DNA of 64,000 nt, taken from positions 868,001 to 932,000 of the forward strand of contig JBBCGR010000004.1 of the NCBI GenBank assembly GCA_037201625.1, in the 5' to 3' direction. This DNA comes from JAMXLO01 sp037201625. GTDB taxonomy: Bacteria > Pseudomonadota > Alphaproteobacteria > Acetobacterales > Acetobacteraceae. Under the pieces are notes generated by a model. That model was not told the DNA's origin, made no database searches, and was given only the letters and a program-made list of their open reading frames with translations. Shown piece after piece: positions 35,903 through 44,136 of this stretch (the stretch's first letter is position 1; the number at the start of each line of letters is the position of its first letter). The translations under genes were made by a program, and so were the position numbers.

Positions 35903-36349
35903 ATGACCGTCCAGATTGCCGTCCGCCGCCTGCCGCACAATGCCGACCTGCCGCTGCCCGCCTATGCGACCGCCGGGGCGGCCGGCATGGACCTGCTGGC
36001 GGCGGTCGATGCCCCCGTCACGCTGGCGCCCGGTGCAAGGGCGCTGATCCCCACCGGCCTCGCCATCGCGCTGCCGCCGGGCCATGAGTTGCAGATCCGT
36101 CCGCGCTCCGGCCTGGCGCTGCGCCACGGCATCGTCCTTCCGAACGCACCTGGAACGATCGATGAGGACTATCGGGGCGAGATCCAGGTGATCGTGCTGA
36201 ACGCGGGCGACGCGCCGTTCACCGTGGAGCGCGGCGCACGCATCGCGCAGGCGGTGCTGGCGCCGGTCACCCGCGCTCGCTGGCATGAGGTCGAGAGCCT
36301 GGATGCCACGGACCGCAATCAGGGCGGCTTCGGCAGTACCGGGCGTTAA
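35903..36349 (+). CDS. dut: dUTP diphosphatase
   Basis: Trimeric dUTPase hydrolysing dUTP to dUMP. 148 residues from ATG 35903. All five motifs: 1 AGAAGMDLLAA, 2 IRPRSGLALRHGI, 3 LPNAPGTIDEDYRGEI, 4 ERGARIAQAVLAPV, 5 NQGGFGSTGR at the C-terminus. Normal length. No partner gene; coaBC, often near dut in alphaproteobacteria, is not in view. Confidence 0.98.
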   Translation: MTVQIAVRRLPHNADLPLPAYATAGAAGMDLLAAVDAPVTLAPGARALIPTGLAIALPPGHELQIRPRSGLALRHGIVLPNAPGTIDEDYRGEIQVIVLNAGDAPFTVERGARIAQAVLAPVTRARWHEVESLDATDRNQGGFGSTGR

Positions 36350-36438
36350 TCGCCTGTCACGCGATTGCCACGCCGGCGGGGGGTGACTTCGCGCTGGCGG
36401 CAGGAGTAACAGGGCGCGCAATCCGTCTCCCGAGGCCG

Positions 36439-38163
36439 ATGTCAGCGACGATCCACCCCGCCCTCGCCGAGGGAAGGCGCCTGCCGAACGCCTGGGATGC
36501 GGCGGCGATCCTGTGTGTGGTGGCGGCGCTGATCGGCATTGCGCATGAGGCGCCGGCGACGATCCAGCCGATGGATGCGCCGCACGCGCTGACCGTCAGC
36601 CTCGATCCGTGGCATCTGCCGGACTATGCGCTGCGCACCACGATGCGGATGTTCGCCGCGCTGGCGGCGTCGCTGCTGTTCACCTTCCTCTATGCCACCG
36701 CCGCGGCGAAGAGCCGGCGCGCGGCGCTGATCCTGATCCCGATCCTCGACATCCTGCAATCGGTGCCGATCCTGGGGTTCCTCAGCTTCACCGTGGTGTT
36801 CTTCATGGGGCTGTTCCCCGGCAACGTGCTGGGGCTCGAACTGGCGGCGATCTTCGCGATCTTCACCAGCCAGGCGTGGAACATGGCGTTCAGCCTGTAC
36901 CAGTCGCTGAAGACGGTGCCCGCCGACCTGAAGGAGGCGGCGGACAGCTTCCACCTGACCGCCTGGCAGCGCTACTGGCGGCTCGAGGTGCCGTTCGCGA
37001 TGCCCGGGCTGGTGTGGAACACCATGATGTCGATGTCGGGCGGCTGGTTCTTCGTCGTCGCGTCGGAAGCGGTGTCGGTGGGCGACAACACCTGGAAACT
37101 GCCGGGCATCGGCTCGTATGTGGCGATGGCGCTGGAGCAGCGCGACATCGGCGCCGTGTGCTACGCGATCCTGGCCATGCTGGCGGTGATCCTGGCGTAC
37201 GACCAGTTGCTGTTCCGTCCGCTGGTCGCCTGGTCCGCGAAGTTCCGCTTCGAAACCACGGCCGGCGCGACGGCCGCCGATCCCTGGCTGCTGCGGTTGA
37301 TGCGGCGGACGCGGCTGCTGAGCCGGGTCGGCGATGCGGTGGGCGGGACCGCGTCCTCATTGGGCGGCCTGCGCCTGTCGCTGGCGTCGGGGCAGGGCGT
37401 GGCGCGCGTGCTGCCGCCGCGTCTGGTCGATGCGGTGTGGCTGGTGGCGGTCGGCGCCCTGCTCGTCTGGGCGCTGGCGAAGATCATCGGCTTCATCGCG
37501 GCGGACCTGCACTGGCGCGATCTCTGGCAGTCCGTCGGGCTTGGCCTGATCACCATGGTGCGGGTTGCCGTGATGATGGCGCTGGCCAGCGTGGTGTGGG
37601 TGCCGATCGGCGTCTGGCTCGGGCTGCGTCCGGTCTGGGCTCGGCGGGCGCAGCCGCTGGCGCAGTTCCTCGCGGCGTTTCCGGCCAACCTGCTGTTCCC
37701 GCCGGTCGTGCTGTTCATCGTCCATTTCAACCTGAACGCCGATATCTGGCTGACGCCGCTCATGGTGCTCGGCACGCAGTGGTACATCCTGTTCAATGTC
37801 ATCGCCGGTGCCGCGGCGTTTCCCGGCGACCTGCGCGAGGCGGCGAGCAATTTCCGCATCGGCGGCTGGCTGTGGTGGCGGCGGGTGATGATCCCCGGCA
37901 TCCTGCCGTTCTACGTGACCGGCGCGATCACCGCCTCGGGCGGTTCATGGAATGCGGCGATCGTCGCCGAGGTCGCCTCCTGGGGCGATACCAGGCTTAC
38001 CGCGCACGGCCTGGGTGCCTATATCGCGGCAGCGACCGCGGCGGGCGACATGGCCCGCGTGGTGCTGGGCGTCGTGGTGATGTCGGCCTTCGTGCTGCTG
38101 TTCAACCGCCTGCTGTGGCGGCCGCTCTACGCCTATTCGGAACGGCACCTGAAATTGGGATAG
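36439..38163 (+). CDS. ABC transporter permease, duplicated (anion/NitT-TauT type)
   Basis: One 574-residue polypeptide with two permease modules in tandem (COG4986-like). Each half has an EAA loop: DLKEAADSFHLTAWQRYWRL in the first and DLREAASNFRIGGWLWWRRV in the second. Module 1 has six, module 2 about six hydrophobic helices, joined by a soluble linker near residues 270-325. The usual binding protein of nitrate/sulfonate importers is missing here. ATPase gene follows 5 bp after the stop. Confidence 0.92.
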   Translation: MSATIHPALAEGRRLPNAWDAAAILCVVAALIGIAHEAPATIQPMDAPHALTVSLDPWHLPDYALRTTMRMFAALAASLLFTFLYATAAAKSRRAALILIPILDILQSVPILGFLSFTVVFFMGLFPGNVLGLELAAIFAIFTSQAWNMAFSLYQSLKTVPADLKEAADSFHLTAWQRYWRLEVPFAMPGLVWNTMMSMSGGWFFVVASEAVSVGDNTWKLPGIGSYVAMALEQRDIGAVCYAILAMLAVILAYDQLLFRPLVAWSAKFRFETTAGATAADPWLLRLMRRTRLLSRVGDAVGGTASSLGGLRLSLASGQGVARVLPPRLVDAVWLVAVGALLVWALAKIIGFIAADLHWRDLWQSVGLGLITMVRVAVMMALASVVWVPIGVWLGLRPVWARRAQPLAQFLAAFPANLLFPPVVLFIVHFNLNADIWLTPLMVLGTQWYILFNVIAGAAAFPGDLREAASNFRIGGWLWWRRVMIPGILPFYVTGAITASGGSWNAAIVAEVASWGDTRLTAHGLGAYIAAATAAGDMARVVLGVVVMSAFVLLFNRLLWRPLYAYSERHLKLG

Positions 38164-38168
38164 CGCGC

Positions 38169-39476
38169 ATGGACACCAGTGTCGGCCAGCAGCCGTTGCT
38201 CGAGGTCAGGCAATGCCGTCAGGCTTACCACAAGGAGGCCAATACCGACCTCGTGGTGCTGGACGACGTGAACCTGAGCCTGCGCGAGGGCGAGATGGTG
38301 GCGCTGCTGGGCCGTTCCGGTTCGGGCAAGTCGACGCTGCTGCGCATCGTGGCCGGGCTGCTGACGCCGAGTGCGGGCGAGGTGCTGTGGCGCGACCGGC
38401 CGGTGCATGGGCCGGCTGAAGGCGTGGCGATGGTGTTCCAGAGCTTCGCGCTGTTCCCCTGGCTGACGGTGCAGGAGAACGTGGAACTCGGGCTGGAGGC
38501 GCGTGGCGTGCCGCGGGCGGAACGCGAGAGCCGTGCCGAGGGCGCGATCGACCTGATCGGGCTGGGCGGGTTCGAGAGCGCGTATCCCAAGGAACTGTCC
38601 GGCGGCATGCGCCAGCGTGTCGGACTGGCGCGCGCGCTGGTGGTGCATCCCGACCTGCTGCTGATGGACGAGCCGTTCAGTGCGCTGGATGTGCTGACGG
38701 CCGAGACGCTGCGCACCGATCTGATCGACCTGTGGTCCGAGGGCAAGCTGCCGGTGAAGTCGGTGCTGATGGTGACGCACAACATCGAGGAGGCGGTGCT
38801 GATGTGCGACCGCATCCTGGTGTTCTCCTCGAATCCCGGCCGGGTGGCGAGCGAATTGCGGGTGCCGTTCCCGCATCCGCGCAACCGGCTGGACCCGGCG
38901 TTCCGCCAGATGGTCGACGACATCTATGCGCTGATGACCCGCCGGCCGCTGCCCAGCCGGACGGTCGCCGCGCCGCAGGCGGCGAGCATCGCCGTGCCGC
39001 TGCACAGTGTCGGCACCAACCAGATGGCGGGATTGCTGGAGGCGCTGGCGGGGCCGCCGTACAATGGCCGTGCCGACCTGCCGGCGCTGGCGGCGGTGCT
39101 GCAGTATGAGGTGGATGAACTGCTGCCGCTCGGCGAGACGCTGCAATTGCTGCGCTTCGCAGTGCTCGAGGAAGGCGACATCACCCTGACCGACGACGGC
39201 CGCCGTTTTGCCGCCGCCGATACCGAGGAGCGCAAGCAGATCTTCGCTGCGGCGCTGACCGCGCATGTGCCGCTGGCACGCATGGTGCGCCAGGTGCTGG
39301 ACGAACGCTGGAACCACCGGGCTTCGGCGGTACGGTTCCGCGACGAGCTGGAGGACCACATGTCCCCCGAGTACGCCGAGGCCACGCTGCGGATTCTGGT
39401 CGCCTGGGGGCGCTATGCCGAGTTGTTCAGCTATGACGAGGAGGCTGAGCAGTTCAGTTTGGACGACATCGCCTAG
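38169..39476 (+). CDS. ABC transporter ATPase with C-terminal AAA_assoc domain
   Basis: 435 residues, ATG 38169. N-terminal NitT/TauT-type ATPase: Walker A GRSGSGKSTLLR, VFQSFALFPWLTV, signature LSGGMRQRVGLARAL, Walker B LLMDEPFSALD, H-loop VTHNIEEAV. From about residue 285 an extra ~150-residue domain follows (NQMAGLLEALAGPPYNGRAD ... YAELFSYDEEAEQF), the AAA-associated C-terminal domain found in this transporter class. Forms a two-gene transporter with the duplicated permease. Confidence 0.95.
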   Translation: MDTSVGQQPLLEVRQCRQAYHKEANTDLVVLDDVNLSLREGEMVALLGRSGSGKSTLLRIVAGLLTPSAGEVLWRDRPVHGPAEGVAMVFQSFALFPWLTVQENVELGLEARGVPRAERESRAEGAIDLIGLGGFESAYPKELSGGMRQRVGLARALVVHPDLLLMDEPFSALDVLTAETLRTDLIDLWSEGKLPVKSVLMVTHNIEEAVLMCDRILVFSSNPGRVASELRVPFPHPRNRLDPAFRQMVDDIYALMTRRPLPSRTVAAPQAASIAVPLHSVGTNQMAGLLEALAGPPYNGRADLPALAAVLQYEVDELLPLGETLQLLRFAVLEEGDITLTDDGRRFAAADTEERKQIFAAALTAHVPLARMVRQVLDERWNHRASAVRFRDELEDHMSPEYAEATLRILVAWGRYAELFSYDEEAEQFSLDDIA

Positions 39477-39517
39477 CCGTGCACACTGCCGCCTCATGAC
39501 TTGAGGCGAATGATGCC

Positions 39518-40699
39518 ATGGACGAAGCACCGGGCGCGGCCGCGTGCGAACTCACGATCCTGATGCCGTGCCTGAACGAGGCGGAGACGCTGGCGCGCTG
39601 CATCACCAAGGCGCGTGCCTTCCTGATCCGCAGCGGCATCACCGGTGAGGTGTTGATCGCCGATAACGGCAGCACCGACGGCTCGCAGCAGATCGCCGCG
39701 GGACATGGCGCGCGTGTCGTGGCCATAGCCGAGAAGGGCTACGGCAGCGCGCTGCTTGGTGGCATCCGCGCGGCGCGTGGCCGCTATGTGATCATGGGCG
39801 ACTCCGACGACAGCTACGATTTCAGCCGGCTGGAGGGGTTTGTCGAGAAGCTGCGCGCAGGCTTCCAGCTCGTGATGGGCAACCGCTTCCTGGGTGGCAT
39901 TGCCCCGGGTGCGATGCCACCGCTGCACCGGTATCTGGGCAACCCGGTGCTGACCACGATCGGCCGGATCTTCTTCCGCAGCCCGTGCGGCGATTTCCAC
40001 TGCGGCCTGCGCGGGTTCGACCGCGACGCCGTGCTGCGCCTGGACCTGCAGGCGCCGGGCATGGAGTTCGCCAGCGAGATGGTGGTGAAGGCGACGATCC
40101 GCGAACTGCGCATCACCGAGGTGCCGACGACGCTGTCGCCGGATGGCCGGTCGCGGCCGCCGCATCTGCGAAGCTGGCGCGACGGCTGGCGGCACCTGCG
40201 CTTCCTGCTGCTGTTCAGCCCGCGCTGGCTGTTCCTGTATCCGGGTGCCGCGCTCTTCATCGTGGGACTGGCGATGATGGCGTGGCTGGTGCCTGCGCCG
40301 CGGCGCGTGGCCGGCGTCACGCTGGACATCCACACGCTGTTCTATGTCGCGCTCGCCGTCGTCGTGGGCTTCCATTCGATGCTGTTCTGGGTGTTCACCA
40401 AGGTCTACGGCATCCGCGAGGGCATCGTGCAGCCCGACCCGCGGTTCACGGCCATGATGCGGCTGGTGACGCTGGAGGTGGGGCTGATCGTCGGCGGCCT
40501 GCTGCTGCTGTTCGGCCTGGCGCTCGGGTTCTATGCGGTGAGCACGTGGGGCAGCGTGGAGTTCGGCGTGCTGTCGCCGGAGCGGGCGATGCGGATGGTG
40601 ATCCCGTCCGGCACGGCGATCCTGCTGGCGTTCCAGATCGGCTACGGCGCGTTCTTCCTCAGTGTGCTGGAGATCAGGGCGGGCCGGTCCGTGCCATGA
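39518..40699 (+). CDS. Family 2 glycosyltransferase with C-terminal membrane anchor
   Basis: GT-A fold transferase related to dolichyl/undecaprenyl-phosphate mannosyl- or glucosyltransferases. 393 residues. N-terminal domain: ILMPCLNEAETLARCI, IADNGSTDGSQQIAA, metal motif MGDSDDSYDF and FHCGLRGFDRDAV. From ~215 four hydrophobic segments (about 225-245, 270-290, 315-340, 355-380) form a membrane domain. Likely transfers sugar from a nucleotide sugar to a polyprenyl phosphate; sugar unknown. Starts 41 bp after the transporter genes. Confidence 0.93.
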   Translation: MDEAPGAAACELTILMPCLNEAETLARCITKARAFLIRSGITGEVLIADNGSTDGSQQIAAGHGARVVAIAEKGYGSALLGGIRAARGRYVIMGDSDDSYDFSRLEGFVEKLRAGFQLVMGNRFLGGIAPGAMPPLHRYLGNPVLTTIGRIFFRSPCGDFHCGLRGFDRDAVLRLDLQAPGMEFASEMVVKATIRELRITEVPTTLSPDGRSRPPHLRSWRDGWRHLRFLLLFSPRWLFLYPGAALFIVGLAMMAWLVPAPRRVAGVTLDIHTLFYVALAVVVGFHSMLFWVFTKVYGIREGIVQPDPRFTAMMRLVTLEVGLIVGGLLLLFGLALGFYAVSTWGSVEFGVLSPERAMRMVIPSGTAILLAFQIGYGAFFLSVLEIRAGRSVP

Positions 40700-40823
40700 T
40701 CGCCTGCTGGCGGAACCGGTCGAGCGCGATGACCGGAGCGAATTCGGCGGAGGTCTGCGCCACGCGATCGAGCAACGGTAACGGGGCGTGGGCGCGACCC
40801 ACACTTTCCCGGCCGCCGAAGCG

Positions 40824-41003
40824 TTACCGCGGCGGCGCCGCGATCGGCGCGCAGTTGGTCCGCCCGGCCGCGACGCAGTCCTGGATCTGCGCCGCCTGGT
40901 TGAGCCGGTGCACGATGAACAGGACCGCGCCGATCGCCGCCACGATGGCGACCAGCCCGATCAGGGCGCGGTGCGGGCTGGGCCCGGGATCATCCTCCGG
41001 CAT
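40824..41003 (-). CDS. Small single-helix membrane protein (59 residues)
   Basis: Short gene found by eye. ATG 41003 lies 15 bp after the AI-2E-type permease stop, and the sequence TGAGGAGGCG (stop plus SD) makes a strong ribosome site, so it is probably translated by coupling. N-terminus MPEDDPGPSPHRA is followed by a hydrophobic helix LIGLVAIVAAIGAVLFIVHR (about 15-34) and a short tail LNQAAQIQDCVAAGRTNC with two Cys, ending APIAAPPR. The tail would lie in the periplasm with a possible disulfide. Codon use matches the neighbours. Function unknown. Confidence 0.75.
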   Translation of the reverse strand: MPEDDPGPSPHRALIGLVAIVAAIGAVLFIVHRLNQAAQIQDCVAAGRTNCAPIAAPPR

Positions 41004-41018
41004 GGCGCCGACGCCTCC

Positions 41019-42074
41019 TCAGTGATCGATCGTCAACGCGTCCTTGGCGTCCGCTTCGGCCCACTCGTTCACCAGCGTGTAGCCGACACCCAGCAGCACC
41101 GGCCCCAGGAAGATGCCCAGCAAGCCGAATGCGATGGCGCCACCCAGCACGCCCAACACGGTCAGCAGGAAGGGAAGCTGCGCGCCGCGCGCGATGAACC
41201 AGGGGCGGATCACCGAATCGGCGCCGGACACCGCCACCACGCCGTAGACCGCGAGGAAAATGCCCCAGCCGAGATGTCCGCTGCTCATGAGCCACAGCGA
41301 GGCGGGGATCCACACCACCGGCGCGCCGATCGGCAGCACCGACAGGAATCCCGCCACGGCGCCCAGCAGCACCGGCCGCGGCACGCCGGACAGCCACAGG
41401 CCGAACGCGGTCAGGATGCCCTGCACGATCGCGGTCAGCAGGATGCCGTAGACCACGCCGCGCACGGTGGCACCGGTCACGGTGATGAGCCGGTCCGCAC
41501 GCGCGCCGGCGATCCGGTGGAGGATCATCCGCAGCCGGGCCGCCATCGGCTCGCCGTACAGATAGAAAAAGAACGCGACGAATAGCGCGAGCACGAACAG
41601 CAGCACGCCGTTGGCGAGGCCCAGCAGCAGGCTCAGCCCGCCCTCCAGCAGGATGCCGAAATACGGCCGCAGCGCCTGCACCATCACGCTGATGTCGGCC
41701 GCCCAACTGTTCCAGAGGTCGCCGAAGGTCTGGCCGATCACGGGGATGTCGAACACCCAGTCCGGCGAACCGGGGAGGCCGGCGCGCAGTGCGTCCTCGA
41801 CCACGCCGCGCAGGTGGTTCACGTCGTTGGCGCCGCCCGGTGCGGCCACCGCGAGCGGCAGCACCAGCACGATCGAGGTCAATCCCACCATCACGCCGGC
41901 CGCCGCGCCGCGTCGGAGCCGCGCCTGGTGGTGCAGCCACTCGCAGAGCGGCCAGGTGGTGAACACCAGGATTGCCGCCCATAGCAGCGACGAAAAGAAC
42001 GGATAGAGCACAAGTACACAGCCGATGCCGATGCCGCCAAGCAGCAGTGCCATCAGCAGGCGTTCCGCGGTCAT
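41019..42074 (-). CDS. AI-2E family (PerM/UPF0118) permease
   Basis: 351-residue integral membrane protein, about eight hydrophobic segments: helices start with LLMALLLGGIGIGCVLVLYP and the family LLWAAILVFTTWPL; the C-terminal half has GVPRPVLLGAVAGFLSVLPI and GLLGIFLGPVLLGVGYTLV. Start at ATG 42074; the open frame continues to 43178 but those residues are antisense to hyi. Family members transport signalling compounds or ions; role here unknown. Followed by the small membrane protein. Confidence 0.92.
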   Translation of the reverse strand: MTAERLLMALLLGGIGIGCVLVLYPFFSSLLWAAILVFTTWPLCEWLHHQARLRRGAAAGVMVGLTSIVLVLPLAVAAPGGANDVNHLRGVVEDALRAGLPGSPDWVFDIPVIGQTFGDLWNSWAADISVMVQALRPYFGILLEGGLSLLLGLANGVLLFVLALFVAFFFYLYGEPMAARLRMILHRIAGARADRLITVTGATVRGVVYGILLTAIVQGILTAFGLWLSGVPRPVLLGAVAGFLSVLPIGAPVVWIPASLWLMSSGHLGWGIFLAVYGVVAVSGADSVIRPWFIARGAQLPFLLTVLGVLGGAIAFGLLGIFLGPVLLGVGYTLVNEWAEADAKDALTIDH

Positions 42075-42134
42075 GCGCTGGTCAATCCTCCCCGCCGCTT
42101 GTAGCCTCCCGCCGCTCTTGGGGGGAGGTCCGCG

Positions 42135-42914
42135 ATGCCGCGCCTGGCTGCCAACCTGTCGATGATGTTCAATGAGGTCCCGTTCCTCGACCGTTTCGCC
42201 GCGGCCCGCAAGGCGGGCTTCGACGGTGTGGAGTTCCTGTTTCCTTACGAGCATTCCCCGGCGGAACTGCGCAAGCGTCTCGATGGCGAAGGCCTGACGC
42301 AGGCGCTGTTCAACATGCCCCCGGGCGACTGGAGCAAGGGCGAGCGGGGACTGGCCAGCCTGCCGGGCCGCCAGGCTGAGTTCCGCGACGGTGTGAAGCA
42401 GGCGCTGGACTACGCCGGCGCGCTGGGCTGCACGCTGGTGCATTGCATGGCCGGGATCGTGCCGGCGGGTGTCTCGCCGGTTACGGCCGCCAGCCTGTAC
42501 GCCGCCAACCTGGCCTGGGCGGCCGAACTGGCGGTCGGCGCCGGGGTGAAGCTCGCGATCGAGCCGATCAACCATCGCGACATGCCCGGCTATTTCCTCA
42601 ACACCGAGGCGCAGGGCGCCGCTGTGGTGGAGGCGATCGGCCGCGACCGGCTGGGGCTGCAGTTCGACGTCTATCATTGCCAGACCACCGAGGGCGACGT
42701 GACCAAGCGGATGGAGCAGTTCCTGCCGGTGATCGCGCATATGCAGATCGCCGACGTCCCCGCCCGCAACGAGCCTGGCACCGGCGAGATCGGCTGGAAG
42801 TTCGTGTTCCGCCGCATGGACGAACTCGGCTACCAGGGCTGGGTGGGCTGCGAATACCGCCCGGCCGGGGATACCGTCGCCGGCCTCCGGTGGCGCCAGG
42901 AATTCGGAGTCTGA
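42135..42914 (+). CDS. hyi: Hydroxypyruvate isomerase
   Basis: TIM-barrel isomerase of the xylose isomerase-like superfamily, interconverting hydroxypyruvate and tartronate semialdehyde. 259 residues after GGGGGGAGG. Visible: ANLSMMFNEVPFLDRFAAA, FDGVEFLFPYEHS, LVHCMAGIVPAG, IEPINHRDMPGYFL with the catalytic Glu, LQFDVYHCQTTEGD, HMQIADVPARNEPGTGEI (metal Asp/His/Glu), GCEYRPAGDT. The next gene is tartronate semialdehyde reductase, which acts on its product; gcl is not in view. Confidence 0.95.
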   Translation: MPRLAANLSMMFNEVPFLDRFAAARKAGFDGVEFLFPYEHSPAELRKRLDGEGLTQALFNMPPGDWSKGERGLASLPGRQAEFRDGVKQALDYAGALGCTLVHCMAGIVPAGVSPVTAASLYAANLAWAAELAVGAGVKLAIEPINHRDMPGYFLNTEAQGAAVVEAIGRDRLGLQFDVYHCQTTEGDVTKRMEQFLPVIAHMQIADVPARNEPGTGEIGWKFVFRRMDELGYQGWVGCEYRPAGDTVAGLRWRQEFGV

Positions 42915-43098
42915 ACGAAGATCCACCGCCGGCGACGGCAGGGCATGAGACCTGCGTGACCTGCCGGCCGTGCGATGAACCGCCGAGCGTGATGGCCGCG
43001 CAAGGGTGCGCCCGTCACGTTCCACCGCCGTTGTTTGATCGCGTGAGTCAGACCTCCGGCGCGTCCGCCTCCGGTCATCACGCCCTAGGAGAGACACC

Positions 43099-43986
43099 AT
43101 GAAGATCGGATTCATCGGCCTTGGCATCATGGGCCGCCCCATGGCGCTGAACCTGCACAACGCCCAGCACTCGCTCATCGTCTACGACCGCGCCTCGCTC
43201 GCGGACGAGATCCGCGCGCTGGCGGAGGTGGTCGCCGACGGCAAGACCGTCGCGGCGAACTCCGAGGTGGTGATCCTGATGGTGCCCGACACCCCCGACG
43301 TGGAGAATGTGCTGTTCGCGCCCGGCGGCGTCGCCGAGGGCCTGAAGCCCGGCACGCTGGTGATCGACATGTCCTCGATCAGCCCGATCGAGACCAAGGC
43401 GTTCGCTAAGAAGATCAACGCCCTGGGCTGCGACTACCTCGACGCGCCGGTGTCGGGCGGCGAGGTGGGCGCCAAGCAGGCGACGCTGACCATCATGGTG
43501 GGTGGCCCCGAGGCGGCGTTCGCGCGCGCCAAGCCGCTGTTCGAGGTGATGGGGAAGAACATCACCCATGTCGGCGCCGAGAACGGCGACGGCCAGACCT
43601 GCAAGGTCGCCAACCAGATCATCGTCGCGCTGAACCTGCAGGCGGTGTCCGAGGCGCTGGTGTTCGCGGCGAAGGCCGGTGCCGACCCCGCCAAGGTGCG
43701 TGCGGCACTGATGGGCGGGTTTGCGTCTTCGCGCATCCTGGAGGTGCATGCCGAGCGCATGCTGAACGGCACGTTCAATCCCGGCTTCCGCATCCGGCTG
43801 CACCAGAAGGACCTGAACCTGGCGCTGTCGGCGGCGAAGGAGCTTGGGATGTCGCTGCCGAACACGGCGATCGCGCAGCAGATGTTCTCATCCTGCGCGG
43901 CGCATGGCGGCGCGGATCTGGACCATTCGGCGATGGTGCTCGCCATCGAGGGTCTCGCCGGATTCTCTATTCGGGAAAAGAAATAA
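43099..43986 (+). CDS. glxR: 2-hydroxy-3-oxopropionate (tartronate semialdehyde) reductase
   Basis: NAD(P)H-dependent reductase making D-glycerate from tartronate semialdehyde. 295 residues, beta-hydroxyacid dehydrogenase family. Visible: nucleotide loop IGFIGLGIMGRPMALNL, substrate motif DAPVSGGEVGAKQATLTIMV, catalytic Lys region GQTCKVANQIIVALNL and the C-terminal KDLNLALSAAKELG. Strong SD TAGGAGAGA. Works with hyi; the two genes are 185 bp apart, so may have separate promoters. Confidence 0.96.
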   Translation: MKIGFIGLGIMGRPMALNLHNAQHSLIVYDRASLADEIRALAEVVADGKTVAANSEVVILMVPDTPDVENVLFAPGGVAEGLKPGTLVIDMSSISPIETKAFAKKINALGCDYLDAPVSGGEVGAKQATLTIMVGGPEAAFARAKPLFEVMGKNITHVGAENGDGQTCKVANQIIVALNLQAVSEALVFAAKAGADPAKVRAALMGGFASSRILEVHAERMLNGTFNPGFRIRLHQKDLNLALSAAKELGMSLPNTAIAQQMFSSCAAHGGADLDHSAMVLAIEGLAGFSIREKK

Positions 43987-44054
43987 CAAGAGGAAACGAC
44001 AATGGCGACGAGTCGCAGGCCCTGATCAGGGGTTGAAATTACGAGCGTTGCGGT

Positions 44055-44068
44055 CATAAGCTTTTATG
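44055..44068. promoter_or_regulatory. Dyad upstream of the XRE regulator
   Basis: CATAA-GCTT-TTATG, a 5-bp inverted repeat around an AT-rich centre, 69 bp before the XRE gene in the 150-bp gap after glxR. Could be its own operator; position fits autoregulation, but the arms are short. Confidence 0.35.
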
Positions 44069-44136
44069 CCCGCTCCGATTCTGAGACTTAGACGGCATGC
44101 GCCGTGGTCGCGGGCCTTGGCCAAGGGGAAGGCCGG

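Noticed and set aside
36609..38168. Long forward frame that runs into the ATPase gene from upstream
   Set aside because: The first part is an off-frame reading of the duplicated permease; the true ATPase start is ATG 38169.
41019..43178. Extended 719-codon reading of the AI-2E-type permease
   Set aside because: Upstream of ATG 42074 it is antisense to hyi and has no membrane character; the family start fits 42074.
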